Positions 1 through 8,230 of a stretch of 64,000 nt of DNA are shown here, in pieces. The position numbers were made by a program, and so were the translations under genes. The DNA comes from Helicobacter heilmannii. GTDB taxonomy: Bacteria; Campylobacterota; Campylobacteria; Campylobacterales; Helicobacteraceae. The notes beneath the pieces are model-generated. The model saw nothing but the letters and a program-made list of their open reading frames with translations, searched no databases and was not told the origin of the DNA. The stretch covers positions 280,050 through 344,049 of the forward strand of contig NZ_CDMK01000002.1 of assembly GCF_001283065.1 (NCBI RefSeq). Reading direction: 5' to 3'. Numbering within the stretch: position 1 is the stretch's first letter; every line of letters starts with the position of its first letter.

Positions 1-1
1 G

Positions 2-2230
2 ACCATCGCCAACTTCCTAGACTCCAGCTACCAAGTCATCGCGTCTAAGGGGCATGTGCGGGATTTAAGTAAATACGCCATGGGGATCAGCATCCAAGAG
101 GATAAGTTTTACCCCAAGTACGCCGTGTGTAAGGACCACGAGGACATTGTCGCCCAAATTTTAAGCCTTGCCAAGAGTGCGGCGCAAATTTACATCGCCA
201 CCGATGAGGACAGAGAGGGCGAGGCGATCGGCTATCACATCGCCTATTTGATCAAAGAACAGCAAAACAAAAGCAAAAAATCCAGCACTGCCCAAGAGAT
301 CGCCGATTTGGAGAGCCAAACCCAGCAGCCTACCGATAACCCCGTTTTCACCCTGCCACGCATTGTGTTCCACGAGATCACCAAGTCAGCTATTTTGCAC
401 GCCCTAGAAAATCCCAAGACCTTAGACATCTATAAAATCAACGCGCAGCTAGCTAGGCGTTTGTTAGACCGTATTGTGGGCTTTAGTTTGAGTTCGCTCT
501 TGGCACATAAAATCTCAAGGGGCATGAGCGCGGGGCGGGTGCAAAGCGCGGCACTAAAAATTGTGGTGGACAGAGAGCGCGAGATCAGGGCGTTTGAGCC
601 CATCATTTACTACAATATTGAGGGGGATTTTAAAGGCATCCACGCCAGCCTAGACACCTACAAGGGTGCCAAGGTTAAAAACCAAAGCCTAAGAGATAAA
701 GAAGAAGCCTTTAACATGTGTACCTTTCTTAAAGAGCAGAGCTATGTTGTGCAAGAAGTGGTGCAGAAAAACAAAGTTTCCCCAAGCCCGCCCCCCTTCA
801 TGACCTCCACTTTGCAGCAGAGCGCGTCCACGAATTTGGGCTATGGCCCCTCTAAAACCATGGGCATTGCGCAGAAACTCTATGAAGGCGTGGCGACTCC
901 TGATGGAGTGAGTGGGGTCATCACCTACATGCGCACGGACAGCCTAAATATTGCTAAAGAAGCCAAAAACGCAGCCAAAGACTTCATTAAAGTTACCTAT
1001 GGGGACAAATACCTCCCCAAAAACCCCAAGGTCTACACTTCTAAAAATAAAGCCGCCCAAGAGGCACACGAAGCCATCCGCCCCACAAATTTAAATTTCA
1101 CCCCCCAAGTGGCGAAAGACTACCTAAGGCCCGAAGAACATAAACTCTACACCTTGATTTACCAACGCTTTTTGGCCTCGCAAATGGCGGATGCGCTCTT
1201 TGAACAGCAAAGCGTGTGTGTGGGCTGTGAGAGCGCAACCTTTAAAGCCAGTGGGCGTAAATTGGTCTTTGAGGGCTATTTAAAGGTGCTGCAAGAAAAG
1301 ATCGAAGATAAACTCTTACCTCCTCTGCAAGTGCGGCAGCCACTAGCTTTAAGCCACATCAATGCCAAAGAGTGCAGCACCGAGGCTCCCCCCCGCTATT
1401 CGGAGGCCTCTTTAATCAAAACCCTAGAGAGTTTAGGCATCGGCAGGCCCAGCACCTACGCCCCCACCATCGCCCTTCTCATCAACCGCGACTATGTCAG
1501 CTTAGAGAAAAAGCAACTTGCCCCCACAGAGAACGCCTTTGTGGTTGTAGATATTTTAGAAAAGCACTTCACCAATATCGTGGATGCGGCCTTTAGTGCC
1601 AGTTTGGAGGACAAATTAGATGCGATCGCCAGTTCTAAAACTTCGTGGCAACAAATGCTTATGGAGTTTTATACCCCCTTCATGCACCAAATTCAAGAGG
1701 GTAAGGAACAAATTGTTTCCCAAAAGGTGAGCGTACCCACAGGGCAGTTTTGCCCGCAGTGCGGGGCTCCTCTCGTGGAGCGCAAGAGCCGCTTCGGGGC
1801 GTTTGTAGCGTGCAGCGCGTATCCTAAGTGCAAGTTCATCCAAGTCTCCCAAGAAAGCACAGAAGAACACCCGCCTTGTGAAAAATGCGGATCGCCCATG
1901 GTGTTTAAGAGGGGACGCTTTGGGCAGTTTGTAGCGTGCAGCGCGTATCCTAAGTGCAAGAACATCCGCCAAGAAGCCCCTAAGCAAGAGAGTATGCTCT
2001 TTAAATGCCCCGAGTGTGGGGGGCAAATTGTGCAAAAAAGGGGCAAGAAGGGGGGGTTTTATGGCTGCAACAACTACCCCAATTGCCATTTTTTAACCAG
2101 CTACCCACCCATCGACAAGCCCTGCCCCGAGTGCGGGTATCTCATGGTTTATAAAGCCTACAAGAAAAAGCCCGGTGTCAACACCTGCTTAAAGTGCAAG
2201 TTCAGCGAAGAAGTGGCGCAAGTTGTTTAA
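2..2230 (+). CDS. topA: DNA topoisomerase I, 5' end outside the window
   Basis: Type IA topoisomerase that relaxes negative supercoils in the nucleoid. The reading frame is open from base 2 (TIANFLDSSYQVIASKGH), which lies a few residues inside the usual Toprim start, so only the first dozen or so codons are missing. The active-site tyrosine is in ITYMRTDS (Tyr codon 926-928). The C-terminus carries four C4 zinc-finger units (about 1749-2205): CPQC..CSAYPKC, CEKC..CSAYPKC, CPECGG..CNNYPNC and CPECG..CLKC. The first two fingers share a 34-base identical stretch (1801-1834 and 1927-1960). The stop overlaps the start of the following radical SAM gene. The upstream GTG at 56 is an internal codon, not the start. 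Confidence 0.97.
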   Translation, partial: TIANFLDSSYQVIASKGHVRDLSKYAMGISIQEDKFYPKYAVCKDHEDIVAQILSLAKSAAQIYIATDEDREGEAIGYHIAYLIKEQQNKSKKSSTAQEIADLESQTQQPTDNPVFTLPRIVFHEITKSAILHALENPKTLDIYKINAQLARRLLDRIVGFSLSSLLAHKISRGMSAGRVQSAALKIVVDREREIRAFEPIIYYNIEGDFKGIHASLDTYKGAKVKNQSLRDKEEAFNMCTFLKEQSYVVQEVVQKNKVSPSPPPFMTSTLQQSASTNLGYGPSKTMGIAQKLYEGVATPDGVSGVITYMRTDSLNIAKEAKNAAKDFIKVTYGDKYLPKNPKVYTSKNKAAQEAHEAIRPTNLNFTPQVAKDYLRPEEHKLYTLIYQRFLASQMADALFEQQSVCVGCESATFKASGRKLVFEGYLKVLQEKIEDKLLPPLQVRQPLALSHINAKECSTEAPPRYSEASLIKTLESLGIGRPSTYAPTIALLINRDYVSLEKKQLAPTENAFVVVDILEKHFTNIVDAAFSASLEDKLDAIASSKTSWQQMLMEFYTPFMHQIQEGKEQIVSQKVSVPTGQFCPQCGAPLVERKSRFGAFVACSAYPKCKFIQVSQESTEEHPPCEKCGSPMVFKRGRFGQFVACSAYPKCKNIRQEAPKQESMLFKCPECGGQIVQKRGKKGGFYGCNNYPNCHFLTSYPPIDKPCPECGYLMVYKAYKKKPGVNTCLKCKFSEEVAQVV

Positions 2231-3131
2231 CCCCATCTTTGGTCCGCTCAAATCCCGTCGCTTTGGGTGGTCTTTAGGCATTGATGTATCCGGGCAAGCA
2301 AAGCAGTGCAATTTTGATTGTTTATATTGTGAACTCACCGCCAAAAAGCCCCAAGAAGCCATGCAAGAGGTGATGCCCCCCAATCTCATCTTAAACGCCC
2401 TAAAATCTGCCATAGACAAGCTCAACACCCCCGTAAATGTCTGTACCACCACCGCCAATGGCGAGCCGACTTTATACCCGCATTTAAAAGAGCTGATTGT
2501 GGGCATGCAAAGCTTGATCCCCAAGGGGGTGCAGACCTTGATTTTAAGCAATGGCTCAAGACTGGGCCTAGCTAAGGTGCAAGAGGTGCTGGTGCATTAT
2601 GACATTGTGAAGTTCTCTTTAGATGCCATTTGGCCAAAGGTGTTTAGCCGCATAGATCGCCCGCATAAGGGGTTGTTCCTAGCAACAATCTTAGAGGGGA
2701 TTTTAGACTTCGCCCAAAAATACCAAGGCTTTTTGGTGGCGGAGGTGCTCTTGGTGGCTGGGGTGAACGACAACCCCGCACACATCAAGGACTTGGCAGA
2801 CTTTTTAAGACAAGTGCCCAACTTAAGACGCATAGACCTAAGCACGATCGATCGCCCCCCCGCACATAGAGCCAAGCCCCTGGAGCCTGCCAAGTTGCAG
2901 GAATTGACCGTCCATTTTCAAGGCTTGCCCTTAAGCTTACCCAAGCGGGTTTTAGAGCAAGCCCAAATCCCTAGTAGCAAGAAAGCATTTTTAGAGCTGC
3001 TAAGGTGTCGCCCTTTAAGCGTAGAGGAGGCGCGCTGTTATTTGAGTGCAAGTCAGTTGCAAGAATTGCAAGAAGCTGGGGCGTTGCAAACCAAGCAGGT
3101 GGGACAAATGTATTTTTATTACCATCCATAA
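2223..3131 (+). CDS. radical SAM Fe-S oxidoreductase (COG0731 type)
   Basis: 302-residue radical SAM protein. The cluster-binding motif CNFDCLYC (CxxxCxxC) is at about residues 29-36, followed by the family-typical TTANGEPTLYP strand and NGS motif. The substrate is not known from sequence; relatives are annotated as wyosine-like or generic Fe-S oxidoreductases. The start is TTG at 2223, inside the last codons of topA (8-base overlap), so it is probably translationally coupled to topA. The same topA/radical SAM pairing occurs in H. pylori as I recall it. A winged-helix-like tail follows the barrel. Function beyond radical SAM chemistry is not assigned. Confidence 0.85.
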   Translation: MFNPIFGPLKSRRFGWSLGIDVSGQAKQCNFDCLYCELTAKKPQEAMQEVMPPNLILNALKSAIDKLNTPVNVCTTTANGEPTLYPHLKELIVGMQSLIPKGVQTLILSNGSRLGLAKVQEVLVHYDIVKFSLDAIWPKVFSRIDRPHKGLFLATILEGILDFAQKYQGFLVAEVLLVAGVNDNPAHIKDLADFLRQVPNLRRIDLSTIDRPPAHRAKPLEPAKLQELTVHFQGLPLSLPKRVLEQAQIPSSKKAFLELLRCRPLSVEEARCYLSASQLQELQEAGALQTKQVGQMYFYYHP

Positions 3132-3147
3132 ACTTACTTTGATATGG

Positions 3148-3153
3148 TATAAT
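3148..3153 (+). promoter_or_regulatory. -10 box (TATAAT) for napB
   Basis: A perfect TATAAT lies in the 45-base gap before napB, with an AAGGA ribosome site at 3166-3170 and the ATG at 3177. This gives napB its own sigma-80-type promoter; no clear -35 box is seen, as is usual in Helicobacter. Confidence 0.6.
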
Positions 3154-3176
3154 TTCGAAAAATTTAAGGATGTTTC

Positions 3177-3773
3177 ATGAAAATACGCGCCTTGTTGGTG
3201 GCGGTGGTTCTTGTTGGTGGGCTTTACGCCTTAGAACACACCAGTCACAAAAAACCTAAAGAGAGAATCGAGGAAGCACTGCTGAGCGACACGCAAATTG
3301 GGCTAAGAACAGCCCCCCTAGAGAATGAACACGCACTGGAGCTTCAGAATTATAGCTACCACAAAAATCCTCCGGGCGAGAGCCAACGCTTTGAGCGTGC
3401 CTATGAGAATGCCCCGCCCATGATCCCGCACGACACCACAGGCTTGCTGCCCATCACCAAGGACAATAACCAGTGTCTAGGTTGCCACATGCCCGATGTC
3501 GCCCCCACGGTGGGCGCAACCCCCGTGCCTGCTTCACATTTATACGACTTTAGGCTCAACCGCCCCACAAAGAACCACAGCGTGAGCGATGCCCGCTTTA
3601 ACTGCACGCAGTGCCACGCCCCCCAGGCCAACGCCGCCCCCTTGGTAAAAAACAACTTCAAGCCCGTGTTTAGTAACAAAAAGCTGGAATTCCGATCGGA
3701 TTTCATGGATGTCGTGGATGTAGGGGTCAAGGATTTAACCAAGACTAACAGAGTAAAGGCCAATTCTAAGTAA
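3177..3773 (+). CDS. napB: periplasmic nitrate reductase dihaem cytochrome c subunit NapB
   Basis: 198 residues with an N-terminal signal peptide (about 1-19) and two haem-binding motifs, CLGCH (residues 100-104) and CTQCH (143-147). The spacing, the DDTQIGLR-like early region and the MIPH(D)T segment before the first haem fit NapB, which passes electrons to the catalytic subunit NapA in the periplasm. What is odd is the location: napA, napG, napH, napF, napL and napD are not adjacent, whereas in most Epsilonproteobacteria napB sits within a nap operon. It has its own promoter and is followed, with a TAATG overlap, by a small lipoprotein gene. Identity is from motifs and length; a related dihaem protein is the main alternative. 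Confidence 0.85.
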   Translation: MKIRALLVAVVLVGGLYALEHTSHKKPKERIEEALLSDTQIGLRTAPLENEHALELQNYSYHKNPPGESQRFERAYENAPPMIPHDTTGLLPITKDNNQCLGCHMPDVAPTVGATPVPASHLYDFRLNRPTKNHSVSDARFNCTQCHAPQANAAPLVKNNFKPVFSNKKLEFRSDFMDVVDVGVKDLTKTNRVKANSK

Positions 3774-4219
3774 TGACCACCACCATCAAGACCTTTCAGT
3801 ATCTAGGGGTAGTTGCCTTTCTTGGGGGCTGTTGGGTGGGCGTGCCCAGGGATGTGGACGCTAAACTACCCGACATCGACACCTTGAACGAATGTGGCGA
3901 GATGAAAAATGAATGCGTGGGCAATAAGAATGGCGACATCGCTAAAGAGTCTAAGCCCGTGCGCTACGGTGCTTTCCACGACATCTTTTTAGCGGGGGTC
4001 AAGCTCGCGCATGGCGGGAAGTTCGCCACCTCTTCTTTACCCCCTACAGGAGCGGGCTACATCCCTTACAACCGGATGATGTTCCCATGGGCAATGGGCA
4101 TGCCTGCTTACAACTACCCGATGGGGATGTACCCCTATGGCTACCCGATGGGCATGTATCCCATGGGCATGTATCCCATGATGAGTTCCATGCCCATGAT
4201 GTACGGGCCTTGGTGGTGA
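3773..4219 (+). CDS. predicted lipoprotein with Met/Tyr/Pro-rich tail, unknown function
   Basis: 148 residues, start ATG overlapping the napB stop (TAATG), so the two genes are probably cotranslated. A hydrophobic N-terminus ends in LGGC (Cys20), a plausible though atypical lipobox. The last 45 residues are a low-complexity tail with repeated YPMGM units and other Met, Tyr, Pro and Gly residues, ending in GPWW. Met-rich tails can bind copper or haem iron, but nothing here proves that. I do not recognise it as any of NapD, NapF or NapL. Coupling to napB suggests a periplasmic accessory role in nitrate respiration; this is inference. Confidence 0.65.
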   Translation: MTTTIKTFQYLGVVAFLGGCWVGVPRDVDAKLPDIDTLNECGEMKNECVGNKNGDIAKESKPVRYGAFHDIFLAGVKLAHGGKFATSSLPPTGAGYIPYNRMMFPWAMGMPAYNYPMGMYPYGYPMGMYPMGMYPMMSSMPMMYGPWW

Positions 4220-4254
4220 AAAACCGGAGGTTTTTCGTTAAAGCCAAAGGCTTT
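4219..4254 (+). terminator. tandem hairpins after the napB unit
   Basis: Two short perfect hairpins follow the stop codon: AAAAACC-GGA-GGTTTTT at 4219-4235 and AAAGCC-AAA-GGCTTT at 4240-4254. Each ends in a T run, so they can work as weak rho-independent terminators. Confidence 0.55.
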
Positions 4255-4348
4255 TCGTCTACCTTCGAACCTTAAGTTGGGATTTAAGCAGGATTTTTTG
4301 CCACACGCCAAGCCTTAAATGGGATTGTTAGGATTTTCATCTCTGTGC

Positions 4349-4354
4349 TAAAAT
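4349..4354 (+). promoter_or_regulatory. -10 like TAAAAT and RBS before the methyltransferase fusion
   Basis: TAAAAT at 4349-4354 (GCTAAAAT context) lies upstream of an AAGGA ribosome site at 4372-4376 and the ATG at 4382. The gene therefore seems to be transcribed on its own. Confidence 0.4.
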
Positions 4355-4381
4355 ACCCCTTTCACCCCTTAAAGGACAGCC

Positions 4382-5659
4382 ATGCCCAAACAATACCTTT
4401 ACATTGTCCAAGCCAGCCATGAAAGCACGCGTTGCAAAATCGGCATCACCAACGATTTAGAGCGCAGACTCAAGGAATATAACAGCATCACGGGGCAATC
4501 TAAGGACACCACTTATAGCTGTCTTTTCACCTGTGAGGTCGCCAACATGCACCAAATCGAGCAGAATTTTAAAAACGCCTTCGCCCACCTAAGGGAAGTG
4601 CAAACCCGCGAGATTTATTTTTATAATCCTAGTTTATTTGAAACTTATATAAGTTTCATCAAAGCCCACCCTTTATTTGTAGCCCAAGTGAGTATCAAAC
4701 AGCCCAAGGACAAACCCCAGCAAAAGCCTTTAACCACGCCTAGCATGCAAGAGCGGGGTGTTAGCAGAAAAACCCTACTAGATAGAGCCAAGCGTGTCAA
4801 ATACGACGAGTTTTACACAAGATATGAAGATGTGGAAAAAGAATTATCCCAATACCCCCTAAAGATATGGAAAGATAAGGTGGTCTTTTGCAACTGCGAT
4901 GACGCAATTGGGGAGAATAGAGATTACACCGACTCGTCTGCCTTTGCGCTTTACTTCTTAAGGCATTTCTTTAGACTAGGGCTTAAAAAGCTCATTTGCA
5001 CCCACTATGGGGGCAGTCCGGTGGATTTATTCAGCGCGGGGGCGAAGGGCTATATTTTCACAAAAGAGGGCGCACAAGAGATGAAGTACTCACCCCGCCA
5101 TTACGGCGGAGGGTTTGAAGAAAAGGAGTCGCTAAGGATTTTAAACGAAGAAGCGGACATTGTGTGCACCAATCCACCTTTTTCACGCGCCATAGAGTAT
5201 TGGAAAATCCTCATCCAAAGCCAAAAGAAATTCATTATCCTTTCTAACATCACCAATTGCGTAACGACTGCTTTCATCCCCTATTTTGCTAAAAAAAAGG
5301 CATGGGCGGGTTATACCCGTGTGGATTGGTATTTGGACCCCAAACACCAATTAGCACGGGCAGCAGGACACTTTTTTACGAACTTCCCCATTAAAAACCG
5401 AGCCAGTATTTCTAGGCTTAAGCTTGTCCCCCTAGCCGACATCCCCGACACCTATAAAAAATATGACGATGATGGGGTGCTCTTGGTGGAGAATAACTAC
5501 ATCCCCACAGACTACGACTTGCCCTTTGCGGTGTCAGCACGGCAAATCTTAAATGGGGTGTTAGAGTGTGGGTATAAAATCGCCAACAACTCAAAATATA
5601 ATCCTCATATTGAGGGTGAGGAAAAATTTTCAAGGGTGCTCATCCAAAGGGTCGGTTGA
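4382..5659 (+). CDS. GIY-YIG (T5orf172/MUG113-like) domain fused to EcoRI-type adenine-N6 DNA methyltransferase
   Basis: 425 residues in two parts. Residues 1-85 look like a GIY-YIG nuclease of the T5orf172 kind: LYIVQ (6-10), KIGIT (19-23), Arg28/Arg29, IEQ with Glu60 as the candidate metal-binding glutamate, and REIYFYNP near 76-83. After a Lys/Pro/Gln-rich linker (about 100-128), residues 130-425 follow the EcoRI methylase family: AKRVKYDEFYTRY, DKVVFCNCDD, GLKKLICTHY and the catalytic DIVCTNPPF (NPPF at 264-267). The family methylates adenine in DNA using SAM. No separate restriction gene is next to it; DNA downstream is decayed. Whether the nuclease part cuts DNA, guides binding or is inert cannot be told from sequence. 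Confidence 0.85.
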   Translation: MPKQYLYIVQASHESTRCKIGITNDLERRLKEYNSITGQSKDTTYSCLFTCEVANMHQIEQNFKNAFAHLREVQTREIYFYNPSLFETYISFIKAHPLFVAQVSIKQPKDKPQQKPLTTPSMQERGVSRKTLLDRAKRVKYDEFYTRYEDVEKELSQYPLKIWKDKVVFCNCDDAIGENRDYTDSSAFALYFLRHFFRLGLKKLICTHYGGSPVDLFSAGAKGYIFTKEGAQEMKYSPRHYGGGFEEKESLRILNEEADIVCTNPPFSRAIEYWKILIQSQKKFIILSNITNCVTTAFIPYFAKKKAWAGYTRVDWYLDPKHQLARAAGHFFTNFPIKNRASISRLKLVPLADIPDTYKKYDDDGVLLVENNYIPTDYDLPFAVSARQILNGVLECGYKIANNSKYNPHIEGEEKFSRVLIQRVG

Positions 5660-6526
5660 GCCTCTTTTAAAGCTCATTTAATTCCCCTTGCATGGCCCTA
5701 AATCTGCACCCCCAAGCCTCTAAACCCAAGGATATAACCTCTGCTCTACACAAAACAAGAGGGCTAAAAAGAACAAGCAATCTCCTAAATTCCTCACCAC
5801 AACCACCAATCCAAAAAACCAACCAAAGCACAATGTCAGAGACTCTAACCCACCAAAAATTATTTAGCCCCAGCAAAAGCTCTAGCGCAATCTTCCACAT
5901 CCATGAAAAATTCATTGGTGTGGACATCAAGGAATTTTAAGACAGCAAGGACAAATACATCGTGCGAGACCTTTTAAAGCTGCTATGGGTGGTGGGGGGT
6001 TTGTCCACCATTGGGGTTTAACAAGCCATTACTCAATGGCCACCTGGTCGGCATAAAGAAAATCGGCTACGCACAAACCACCCCGGGACAACAGGGCTGG
6101 TGGAGCACCACGGGGCTAATTTGATGTCATTGAACAACTCTTAGCTTCTTACAAGATACTGAATACTGAACTTTAGAAGCTGTATCCCCAAGACTCAAGA
6201 TGCCGAAGACATCACAAGCATCGCAGGCATCATGGGGATATTGCCGTTTGAAACCAACTTCCTGGAAGTAGCACACTCTATCAAAGAACAAATGGAGGGG
6301 GATCACCAACATCAATTAAACGATGTGATCGCTGGAGCAAGCAACCAACAAAAATGTCATATTGCCCAAACCTCCTCTGCTATCAGTCAATATATCCACA
6401 AATCAAGCATGTTTGAACACGATTTGTCTAAAAGAGTCTTGGGTGTCATCTACCTGTGTGGGTGATTTTCTCACAAAAACAGACTTCCATGCCTTTTAGC
6501 ATCGTTTGGATTTAACAGCGCATAGA
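5660..6526. other. decayed non-coding stretch with unidentified coding remnants
   Basis: About 870 bases without an intact gene. Fragments that read as former protein are on the plus strand in shifting frames: 5692-5940 ending FHIHEKFIGVDIKEF, continuing past a stop as DSKDKYIVRDLLKLLWVVGG, then NGHLVGIKKIGYAQTTPG in another frame (about 6024-6077), then 6220-6465 with SIAGIMGILPFETNF and QLNDVIAGASNQQKCHIAQT. The frame changes suggest one or two broken genes on the plus strand. I do not recognise the family. Its position behind a methyltransferase makes a lost partner gene possible, without direct support. Confidence 0.4.
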
Positions 6527-6750
6527 TTGACATACTCCTCATAACTAAAATTAGGGATTCTAACTTTAGCCAAGATCGTGGCTTCAAGCCAGCTCCGTTT
6601 GGAGTCTTATGTTCTCTATTGCTAAGGTTGATGCCCCAAAACCAAAGGGTATTACCCCTTGATTGCGACTAAAATTTAGCTAAAGCCTGCCGCCAATGCT
6701 AGCCTTAATCCGCCTAGTTAAAGCTAGGGACTCTAGGGCGCGAGTTGGTA
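6527..6750 (-). mobile_element. remnant of an IS200/IS605-family element (tnpB 3' end and right end)
   Basis: Read on the minus strand, a frame ending at 6584 gives GFGASTLAIENIRLQTELA, which resembles the tail of IS605-type TnpB proteins. It runs into an imperfect palindrome (CCCTAATTTTAGTTATGAGG) and the tip GGAGTATGTCAA (ends at 6527), as I remember for right ends of Helicobacter IS605-type elements. A second palindrome, CCTAG-CTTTAA-CTAGG, lies near 6716-6731, and a GTAA (TTAC on the minus strand) at 6748-6751 could be the left flank. The rest of tnpB and all of tnpA are missing. The piece is inactive. Confidence 0.5.
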
Positions 6751-6887
6751 AAGTCGCTGATATTTAAATCTTAAACAATACACGGCTATTTAATTTTAAA
6801 TCTATTGTACTTTCATGGTGTTAGTTTTTCGCATTTAAGCGGGCTTTGGGCTGTGGAGGCTTTAAAGATAGAGGTTAAAAAATATGC

Positions 6888-6893
6888 TAGAAT
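6888..6893 (+). promoter_or_regulatory. -10 like TAGAAT (TATGCTAGAAT context) before cheY
   Basis: An extended TATGCTAGAAT stretch (6883-6893) precedes cheY, with an AAGGAG ribosome site at 6925-6930 supporting the TTG start at 6936. It probably drives the cheY-prmA-ftsH series. Confidence 0.45.
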
Positions 6894-6935
6894 GCACCAT
6901 TGATTTTTGGCTGTATGTCAAAATAAGGAGAGAGA

Positions 6936-7310
6936 TTGAAAATTTTAATTGTGGATGACAGTTCAACCATGAGAAGGATCATAAGAAATACCTTGCAACG
7001 CTTGGGTTATGAGGATATTTTGGAAGCTGAGCATGGCGTGGAAGCGTGGGGCAAGCTGGATGCCAACGACACCACGGGGGTTTTGATCACCGACTGGAAC
7101 ATGCCCGAGATGAACGGGTTGGATTTAGTCAAAAAAGTGCGCTCGGACGGGCGTTTTAAAGATTTACCTATTATTATGATCACCACAGAGGGAGGCAAGG
7201 CGGAGGTCATCACCGCTTTAAAAGCAGGTGTAAATAATTACATCGTAAAGCCCTTCACCCCGCAAGTGCTGAAAGAAAAACTAGAGGTTGTGTTGGGGAC
7301 AAATGACTAA
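6936..7310 (+). CDS. cheY: chemotaxis response regulator CheY
   Basis: 124-residue single receiver domain. The phosphate-accepting Asp53 (LITDWNMPEMNG), acidic pocket Asp7/Asp8, Thr83 (MITTEGG) and Lys105 (IVKPF) are all present, so it should be a functional CheY that binds the flagellar switch when phosphorylated by CheA. The start is TTG, chosen because AAGGAG sits just upstream and the protein then begins MKILIVDDS as in homologues. It heads a tight plus-strand series with prmA and ftsH, the same order as H. pylori cheY1-prmA-ftsH. Confidence 0.96.
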   Translation: MKILIVDDSSTMRRIIRNTLQRLGYEDILEAEHGVEAWGKLDANDTTGVLITDWNMPEMNGLDLVKKVRSDGRFKDLPIIMITTEGGKAEVITALKAGVNNYIVKPFTPQVLKEKLEVVLGTND

Positions 7311-7322
7311 ATAGGCCAACAC

Positions 7323-8222
7323 TTGCAAGAAGTCTATTTTAAAACAATCGTTTTGCCCACACACCACCCCGATCTTTTTGTCGCCTTTTTGCTCGACTTC
7401 ACACAGGAGGCGGTTGAGGAAGCCCTTGCCCCAAACCTGCCCTATGCGTGCTTTGGCACAGAGGAGAGCACAGATACGCCCTTACCCCAAGAGGGCTTCA
7501 TTGTCTATTCACAACACGATCCTAAGCCCCTTTTAAAGGCTCTAAAGGGCTTTTGTACTGAGTTAGCCAGCCGCACGGGCGAGGCAGTCGCCTTTTACCA
7601 CCACAGCGCGCAACACGAAAATAAAGACTGGATCGAGGCTTATAAAGCGGGTGTTTCGCCCATTGTGTGCGGGGATTTTGCCATTAATCCTAGTTGGGCT
7701 AAAGAGCCCTTAAATGCGCCCATTTGTTTAAATATTGATCCAAGCCTAGCCTTTGGCACGGGGCATCACGAAAGCACCCGCTTGCTTTTGCAAGCCTTTA
7801 GCCCCCTGATTTTGAGCGGGCAAGTCGCCCTAGATGTGGGCTGTGGGAGCGGGATTTTAGGGCTCGCCCTAGCCAAGAAGGGCGCAAAGGTGCATTTATG
7901 CGACATAGACCCTTTAGCCCTTGAGGAAACCAAAAAGAATTTTGCCAAGAACCACGCCACTTATGAAAAGCTTTGGCTAGGTTCCATAGAGGGGGAAAAC
8001 TACGATTTGATCGTGGTGAATATCGTGGCAAGTGTAATTATTGAGCTCTACCCTGCGCTTTTAAGGGCAAGCCACGCGCACACACAGGTTTTTTTATCGG
8101 GGGTTTTAGAAGAGTATGCCCCCCGTGTTTTAGAAGTTTTTACCCCCGCTTTTGACTTAACCAAGCGCACCCAAGAGAACGAGTGGGTGTGTTTGCATTT
8201 ATCTAAAAGCGAAACATTGTAA
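7323..8222 (+). CDS. prmA: ribosomal protein L11 methyltransferase
   Basis: 299 residues, cytoplasmic SAM-dependent enzyme that methylates ribosomal protein L11. The N-terminal substrate-recognition domain is followed by FGTGHHEST (family signature), the SAM-binding LDVGCGSGILGLALA and the catalytic-region motif VVNIVASV. The start is TTG 12 bases after the cheY stop; no other start gives a family-like N-terminus. It lies between cheY and ftsH as in H. pylori. Confidence 0.94.
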   Translation: MQEVYFKTIVLPTHHPDLFVAFLLDFTQEAVEEALAPNLPYACFGTEESTDTPLPQEGFIVYSQHDPKPLLKALKGFCTELASRTGEAVAFYHHSAQHENKDWIEAYKAGVSPIVCGDFAINPSWAKEPLNAPICLNIDPSLAFGTGHHESTRLLLQAFSPLILSGQVALDVGCGSGILGLALAKKGAKVHLCDIDPLALEETKKNFAKNHATYEKLWLGSIEGENYDLIVVNIVASVIIELYPALLRASHAHTQVFLSGVLEEYAPRVLEVFTPAFDLTKRTQENEWVCLHLSKSETL

Positions 8223-8230
8223 GGAATTGT

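Noticed and set aside
5667-5930. Hydrophobic 87-residue minus-strand frame behind the methyltransferase
   Set aside because: Trp/Leu-rich because it is opposite a Pro/Lys/Asn-rich remnant; no ribosome site and no family pattern.
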